Shown: piece by piece, positions 4,980-8,991 of the stretch
Layout: the number at the start of each line of letters is the position of its first letter
Numbering within the stretch: the first letter of the stretch is position 1
DNA from: Anaerolineae bacterium
GTDB lineage: Bacteria; Chloroflexota; Anaerolineae; Aggregatilineales; Phototrophicaceae
Length of the DNA stretch: 8,991 nucleotides
Direction: 5' to 3'
NCBI GenBank assembly: GCA_014379235.1
Contig: JACMMD010000543.1
Span: forward strand, 1 to 8,991
Notes under the pieces: model-generated
Told to the model about the DNA's origin: nothing
The model's database searches: none
Seen by the model: only the letters and a program-made list of their open reading frames with translations
Made by a program: the position numbers and the translations under genes

Positions 4980-6902
4980 CTATTCCGGTAGAACTTGCTC
5001 GACGACGATCTCGCCAACCGCAACCGCATCTGCCGCTTCCATCGCCGCGGCCATCACATCTTCCGGCACTTCAACGCCGCCGAAAACGATGTCGAGGCCC
5101 GCATTTTCCAGCGTCAATTCATAGGCGACACCGCCGTTTGTGCCGCTCAAAATCAGGTCAATCATGCTGCCAACAACCGGTGACCAGTGATAGACCTGCG
5201 ATGAAACCACCGTCTCCGGCCAGTTACCGCTCTGGTCGCTCTGTGTGCCGAACCAGATGCCGCCTGCGGTCTGCACCTGATCAATCGCGCCCACGACCTG
5301 CTGCGCCGAGCCACTCAACACATCCGCGCCTGCGGCGATTTGCGTCTGTGCGGTTTCTGCCGCCAGCGCGGTGTCGCCAAACGAACCTGTGTAAGCCAGC
5401 AGAATTTCCGCATCAGGATTCGAGGCCATAACGCCTTGCTGAAAGCCATTGATGTACAGCAGACCATCGCCCGCCGGAACCGGCCCGACGATACCAACGA
5501 CGCCGCTTTCAGTCATCAAACCGGCCATGATGCCGTTGACATAGCCGCCTTGTTCAGCGCGAGCTTCATAGGCGAAGATGTTCTCGCCAGTGTCCACAGC
5601 CGTGCCCCAAGCGAATGCTGTATCGGGGTAATCCACCGCGAGTTCAAATAGCGATGTACCGTACTGCGTACCATGCGCGATCACCAGATTGTAGCCTTCG
5701 TCCGCGTAGTCACGAAGGGCTTCCGCCGCCGCCGTGACATCGAACACGCCTTCGCTGATCGCAATTTCCATCACGCCTTCGCCGCCAAGCTGCTGCTGAA
5801 CATTCATCAGCGCATCAACCATTGCTTGGCTCCATGCGAGGTCAGTGGTGCTGCTCGGCATTACAATCGCCACGCGGAAGACTTCGCCCTCAGCAGGCAG
5901 TGTCCGCAGCGCATACACCGCGCCCGAACGCACCCAATCTTCGGCAGCCATGCCCGCCGCCAGAATATCTTCGGAAATGCCGATGTCGGTGTTATACACC
6001 ATCGTCAGCCCGCTGCCCTCTTGCAAGTTCAGTTCATAGGCGACGCCGCCCAATGTGCCAGCAGCGCGGTTTTCGATGATGGCCGTGAGAACACCCGTCC
6101 AGTCGTAGACCATCGCCGCAGCGACGGTTTCGGGCCAGTTCGAGCGCTGGTCAACATCCGTGCTAAACCACAAACCGCCCGCCGCCTGAATCGTGTCAAT
6201 TGCGCCGGGAACTTGCTGCGCCGAGCCGGTCAGTATATCCGCGCCCGCCGCGATCTGCGTCTGCGCGACTTCCGCCGCTGCTGCCGTATCGCCAAACGAA
6301 CCCGTGTAAGCCACCAGTACATCGGCATCCGGGTTCGAAGCATTCACACCCTGCACGAAACCATTATTGTAGAGGATGGCATCACCCGCCGGAACTGGCC
6401 CCACAACACCGATGACACCACTTTCGGTCAGCAGTCCTGCCATGTAGCCGTTGACGTAGCCGCCTTCTTCCGCTGCCACATCGTAAGCAAATACGTTGGT
6501 CAAACCTTCATCCGCGAAGGTTTCCGTCGTCGTGCCCCACGCGAATGAGGTATCAGGATAATCCGGCGCGAGTTCTTGCAGCGACGTACCGTACTGCGTA
6601 CCGTGCATAATCACCAGATCAAAGCCATCTTCGGCGTAGTCACGGGCCGCATCCGCCGCCGCCGTCACGTCGAACGTGCCTTCGCTAACGGCGATTTCCA
6701 TCGCGCTCTCGCCGCCCATTGCCGTTTGCACTGCAACAGCCGAGTCATACATGCTCTGGCTCCACGCGAGGTCAGTCGTGCTGCTTGGCATGATGATCGC
6801 CACGCGCACCATATCGTCCTGCGCGCTCACCGACAGCACACCAATGCTGCCTAGCGCCAACAACAGCAGTAAGGTCACAAACCGCATTTTGTTCTTTCCC
6901 AT
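4980..6902 (-). CDS. tandem-duplicated BMP-family (PnrA-like) ABC solute-binding protein
   Basis: This 640-residue extracellular protein should capture the ligand for the importer encoded around it, probably nucleosides by family analogy. The start at 6902 is chosen because AAGGTGG (6908-6914) lies 5 nt upstream; an ATG at 6926 in the same frame has no such site. Residues 1-27 are a signal peptide (basic MGKNKMR, a Leu-rich core, cleavage likely after VSA). There is no Cys at the cleavage site, so it is not a typical lipoprotein. The mature part is two complete BMP domains, residues about 33-336 and 343-639. Each has RVAI(I/V)MPSSTTDLAWSQ, HGTQYGTSL, YPDT-FAWG, GPVPAGD, TGSFGDTA, GSAQQV and GGVAYEL. 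Usual BMP proteins have one domain of about 330 residues. The gene has family palindromes on both sides, and a candidate promoter precedes it. Confidence 0.93.
   Translation of the reverse strand: MGKNKMRFVTLLLLLALGSIGVLSVSAQDDMVRVAIIMPSSTTDLAWSQSMYDSAVAVQTAMGGESAMEIAVSEGTFDVTAAADAARDYAEDGFDLVIMHGTQYGTSLQELAPDYPDTSFAWGTTTETFADEGLTNVFAYDVAAEEGGYVNGYMAGLLTESGVIGVVGPVPAGDAILYNNGFVQGVNASNPDADVLVAYTGSFGDTAAAAEVAQTQIAAGADILTGSAQQVPGAIDTIQAAGGLWFSTDVDQRSNWPETVAAAMVYDWTGVLTAIIENRAAGTLGGVAYELNLQEGSGLTMVYNTDIGISEDILAAGMAAEDWVRSGAVYALRTLPAEGEVFRVAIVMPSSTTDLAWSQAMVDALMNVQQQLGGEGVMEIAISEGVFDVTAAAEALRDYADEGYNLVIAHGTQYGTSLFELAVDYPDTAFAWGTAVDTGENIFAYEARAEQGGYVNGIMAGLMTESGVVGIVGPVPAGDGLLYINGFQQGVMASNPDAEILLAYTGSFGDTALAAETAQTQIAAGADVLSGSAQQVVGAIDQVQTAGGIWFGTQSDQSGNWPETVVSSQVYHWSPVVGSMIDLILSGTNGGVAYELTLENAGLDIVFGGVEVPEDVMAAAMEAADAVAVGEIVVEQVLPE
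4986..6806 (-). repeat. internal gene duplication: two BMP-domain coding units
   Basis: Unit A runs from 6806 down to about 5895 and unit B from 5876 down to about 4986. The offset is 930 nt (310 codons) near the 5' end and 915 nt (305 codons) after a 5-codon length difference in the loop before the FAYD/FAYE motif. Over the first 92 residues I count 68 identities (74%). The DNA is also alike: for example, a 17-nt stretch beginning GTACCGTACTG is identical at 5656-5672 and 6586-6602. Unit B lacks a signal peptide at the junction (AEGE then VFRVAI), and both units end with a similar LP-E motif, as expected from an in-frame fusion. Confidence 0.92.
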
Positions 6903-6907
6903 GTCCC

Positions 6908-6914
6908 CCACCTT
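6908..6914 (-). promoter_or_regulatory. ribosome binding site of the BMP protein gene
   Basis: AAGGTGG on the - strand lies 5 nt before the ATG at 6902 (GGGAC spacer region). It decides the start in favour of 6902 over the ATG at 6926, giving a signal peptide that begins MGKNKMR. Confidence 0.7.
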
Positions 6915-6947
6915 CGCGTTATGCATATCGATTAGCTGTAAAGCTGC

Positions 6948-6976
6948 GCTATTCGGCTCTAGCCTCTAGCCGTCAA
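6948..6976 (-). promoter_or_regulatory. weak candidate promoter for the BMP protein gene
   Basis: TTGACG (6971-6976, - strand) fits a -35 box in 5 of 6 positions and is followed after 17 nt by AATAGC (6948-6953), a poor -10. The 17-nt spacer carries a tandem 7-bp repeat (CTCTAGC twice on the + strand, 6957-6970). The 216-bp gap between permease 2 and the BMP gene, unlike the overlaps elsewhere, makes a separate promoter plausible. Apart from this and the palindrome at 7031-7056, the gap holds only a 9-bp direct repeat (CTCGAACCT at 7075-7083 and 7089-7097) and a 7-bp dyad (6967-6973 with 7002-7008). Confidence 0.25.
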
Positions 6977-7030
6977 CCATCAGCAGCATTGCAAATGGCT
7001 CACGGCTACCGACTAGTATTTTGCGTATGA

Positions 7031-7056
7031 TACGGGCAAGGTATGCCTTGCCCCTA
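7031..7056. repeat. imperfect palindrome, dispersed family copy 3
   Basis: GGGCAAGG (7034-7041) pairs with CCTTGCCC (7046-7053) around TATG. Two more outer pairs (7031-7032 with 7055-7056) follow one mismatch at 7033/7054. The right arm ends TGCCCCTACA exactly as in the copy at 4931-4960. The left arm reads TACGGGCA instead of TAGGGGCA, so this copy is decaying. It lies in the gap between the permease 2 and BMP protein genes. Confidence 0.75.
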
Positions 7057-7118
7057 CAATCATTTCCGTTAGCACTCGAACCTCGTCCCTCGAACCTGCT
7101 TTTGTACCCCGTATTTTC

Positions 7119-8075
7119 CTAATTCTCCCCCCGCTCGAATGGCTTCGTCAGCGCGGCGGGTTCAAGGTTCTGACGCTGCCGAGCAAAGATCAAAACCACG
7201 ATGGTTAGCACGTAGGGAGCCATAATCAACAGGTTCGCCTGTATCGGCACATTGAGGATTTGCGCCCAGATTTGCAGATTGTTGGCGAGGCTGAACAGCA
7301 GCGCACCGAGCATCGCCCGAAACGGCGACCAGCCGCCGAAGTACACCAGCGCCACCGCGATAAAGCCGCGCCCTTCAGTCATGTTCTCTTGAAAGATCGG
7401 TGTCAGCGCAATCGACAGCGATGCGCCCGCCACGCCTGCCAGTATCCCGCCGAGAATCACCGTCGTATAACGCACACGGGTGACATTTACGCCCATCGCG
7501 TCGGCGGCTTTAGGATTCTGCCCGACAGCGCGAATCTGTAATCCCCACGTCGTGCGGTTCAGCACCCACCACGCAATTGGCACCAGCGCGAACGCCGCAT
7601 AGACAATGATGTTTTGCTGAAACAGAATTTTACCGATGATCGGCAAATCGCTCAGAACGGGGATGAAGATGCGCTGAAAGCCCGTCGCCGTGATAACGCC
7701 GCCCGCCAGCGCCTTGAACAGCAGGCTCGACAGCCCTAAGCCAAACAGCGTTAATCCGATGCCGCTGATGCCCTGTTCGCCTTTGAACGTCACGCTGACG
7801 ACAGCCATCAGCAGTCCCATCAGTCCACCGACGCCCATGGCCACCAGCAGCCCAACAATTGGCTCAAGACCCAGCCCTTTGGGCACATCGGCCACCACGT
7901 AAATCGCGCTGAACGCGCCCATGAGCATGATGCCCTCGACGCCGAGATTCAACACGCCCGAACGCTGCGCGAAGATTTCGCCAATCGCGGCGTAGATATA
8001 GGGCGGCGCGGCCCACAGCATCAGCGCCAGCGCCTCAATTAAGACACTGCCCATCGACATTTGACTGCCAGTCAT
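7119..8075 (-). CDS. ABC transporter permease, BMP/Nup nucleoside-type, subunit 2 (NupQ/YufQ-like)
   Basis: This 318-residue integral membrane protein forms half of the importer channel. It has about eight or nine hydrophobic segments. Family motifs include GEIFAQRSGVLNLGVEG (32-48) with the following IMLMGAF, GLQIRAVGQNPKAADAMG (178-195; the cytoplasmic loop expected to contact the ATPase), and TEGRGFIAVALVYFGGWSP (233-251). The length matches the family. The ATG at 8073-8075 overlaps the TGA of permease 1 (shared ATGA), and GAGGTG at 8081-8086 lies 5 nt upstream, which supports this start over Met6 and Met8. The overlap implies coupled translation and equal amounts of the two permeases. Nucleoside transport is a family-based inference; the sequence alone does not fix the substrate. 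Confidence 0.92.
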   Translation of the reverse strand: MTGSQMSMGSVLIEALALMLWAAPPYIYAAIGEIFAQRSGVLNLGVEGIMLMGAFSAIYVVADVPKGLGLEPIVGLLVAMGVGGLMGLLMAVVSVTFKGEQGISGIGLTLFGLGLSSLLFKALAGGVITATGFQRIFIPVLSDLPIIGKILFQQNIIVYAAFALVPIAWWVLNRTTWGLQIRAVGQNPKAADAMGVNVTRVRYTTVILGGILAGVAGASLSIALTPIFQENMTEGRGFIAVALVYFGGWSPFRAMLGALLFSLANNLQIWAQILNVPIQANLLIMAPYVLTIVVLIFARQRQNLEPAALTKPFERGEN

Positions 8076-8991
8076 CGCGTCACCTCATGCGGCGTTATCG
8101 GTTCTTCGACAGGCTCAGAGATGACCGCCGCCAGCAAAGCGGCGCTGCCTGCTTTACGCTGCGCTGCCCGCCGCCGCACCCAAATATCACTGCTCACCAC
8201 AAACAAAACGACCAACCCTTCCAGCGCGGTAATCGTCGCGGACGGCACTTGCACTGCGCGCTGCATTCTATCGCCGCCGACCAACAGCGCCCCGAAAATC
8301 ACCGCCGATATGATCGAGCTAACCGGATGCAATCGCCCGAACAGCGCGACTACGATCCCCGAAAAGCCGTAGCCAACCGCGAAGCCTTCGACCATACGAT
8401 GCGTGACCCCCATCACTTCAACCGCGCCAGCGATACCGGCCATACCGCCGCTTAATACCAGCGACATCATCAGATACAGCGGCACGGAAATGCCCGCGTA
8501 CTTGGCGGCATCGCGGCTTTGCCCGACAGCGCGAATACGGTAGCCAATGGTTGTGCGCCACAGCAGCACATACACCACGAACGCCATGATAATCGCTACG
8601 AAAATACCCGTGTGCAGCGGCGCGGGTGGCGCGAGACGTTCAAGCCAGACGGCTTCGGGAAGCTGCGCCGACTGTGGAATGCGCGTCCCGTTTTCGACTT
8701 CTTTTGGGTCAATCAGTGGGCCGCTCAACAGGAAGATCAGCAGTTGAATGGCGATCTCGTTCATCATCACCGTGCTGAGAATCTCGTTAACGTGGAAACG
8801 CGCCTTCAAGAATCCCGGCACAGCCCCCCAGCCCGCGCCCGCCAAAAACCCGACCAGCAGCGCCAGCGGAATAAACACGATGGACGGAAGTCTATCACCG
8901 ATGGCGACAGAGAACGCCGTCACCGACACCGCGCCCATGAACAACTGACCTTCCGCGCCAATGTTGATGACACCGCCGCGAAACGCGATGC
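8072..8991 (-). CDS. ABC transporter permease, BMP/Nup nucleoside-type, subunit 1 (NupP/YufP-like), 5' end outside window
   Basis: This is the other channel subunit. It is cut by the right edge: 305 residues are visible. The frame continues past a TTG at 8944 to the edge and reads IAFRGGVINIGAEGQLFMGA, the standard early motif of this permease family, so the TTG is internal and the true start lies beyond 8991. Further marks are FHVNEILSTVMMNEIA, IPQSAQLP, the ATPase-contact loop GYRIRAVGQSRDAAKYAGI, and GYGFSGIVVALFGRLHP, followed by a charged C-terminal tail. Several hydrophobic segments alternate with these loops. Its stop overlaps the start of permease 2 by 4 nt. Together with the ATPase and BMP protein it completes an importer. 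A gene before it is likely but cannot be seen. Confidence 0.92.
   Translation of the reverse strand, partial: IAFRGGVINIGAEGQLFMGAVSVTAFSVAIGDRLPSIVFIPLALLVGFLAGAGWGAVPGFLKARFHVNEILSTVMMNEIAIQLLIFLLSGPLIDPKEVENGTRIPQSAQLPEAVWLERLAPPAPLHTGIFVAIIMAFVVYVLLWRTTIGYRIRAVGQSRDAAKYAGISVPLYLMMSLVLSGGMAGIAGAVEVMGVTHRMVEGFAVGYGFSGIVVALFGRLHPVSSIISAVIFGALLVGGDRMQRAVQVPSATITALEGLVVLFVVSSDIWVRRRAAQRKAGSAALLAAVISEPVEEPITPHEVTR

Noticed and set aside
5673..6548. 291-residue open frame on the + strand opposite the BMP protein gene
   Set aside because: It is antisense to a certain gene, is Arg/His-rich without any recognisable domain, has no ribosome site, and is explained by the GC-rich codon pattern of the opposite strand.
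6903..6926. 8-residue longer start of the BMP protein (ATG at 6926)
   Set aside because: The good ribosome site AAGGTGG lies inside this stretch and points to the ATG at 6902, which also gives a more normal signal peptide.
7059..7118. Short direct repeats CTCGAACCT as a possible CRISPR or att site
   Set aside because: There are only two 9-bp copies, 14 bp apart, with no spacer structure, integrase or tRNA nearby; this is likely chance or slippage.
6915..7118. Purine riboswitch in front of the nucleoside-type binding-protein gene
   Set aside because: I looked for a three-way junction with conserved loop motifs and found none; only the palindrome and weak dyads are present.
8942..8944. TTG start for permease 1
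   Set aside because: The conserved FRGGVINIGAEGQ motif is encoded just upstream in the same frame up to the window edge, so the gene begins outside the window.

Overview
The window looks like chromosomal DNA of a free-living bacterium, most probably a Chloroflexota member of the Anaerolineae type. The clues are a fairly GC-rich genome, a Gram-positive-style chorismate mutase/DAHP synthase fusion, a BMP-family solute-binding protein with a signal peptide but no lipobox, and scattered GTAGGGGCA...TGCCCCTAC palindromes. The phylum is an inference from protein style only. I see no phage, transposase, CRISPR, tRNA or rRNA.

Left part (about 1-1710, + strand). A HEAT-repeat-like protein enters from the left edge and ends at 922. 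A 52-residue unknown protein follows 7 nt later. A short decayed 3' end of a cytochrome c gene lies at 1112-1174. Next come a TATAAT box and an intact small membrane-anchored or secreted monohaem cytochrome c (1234-1707).

Middle (1711-2900). A perfect hairpin separates the cytochrome gene from a convergent bifunctional AroQ chorismate mutase/DAHP synthase gene, the entry step of aromatic amino acid synthesis. That gene may have its own -10 box behind the transporter genes.

Right part (2923-8991, all - strand). This is a nearly complete BMP/Nup-type (nucleoside-like) ABC importer cluster. In transcription order it holds permease 1 (cut by the right edge), permease 2 (ATGA overlap), the solute-binding protein, a small Spo0M-like arrestin-fold protein, and the double-NBD ATPase. 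The binding protein would capture the ligand outside the membrane, the two permeases form the channel, and the ATPase drives import.

Three things stand out in the transporter. The binding protein is a tandem duplication of the whole BMP domain (two about 305-310-residue copies, about 74% identical over the first 92 residues). Its gene has a palindrome of the same dispersed family on each side. A Spo0M-like gene sits between the binding-protein and ATPase genes.
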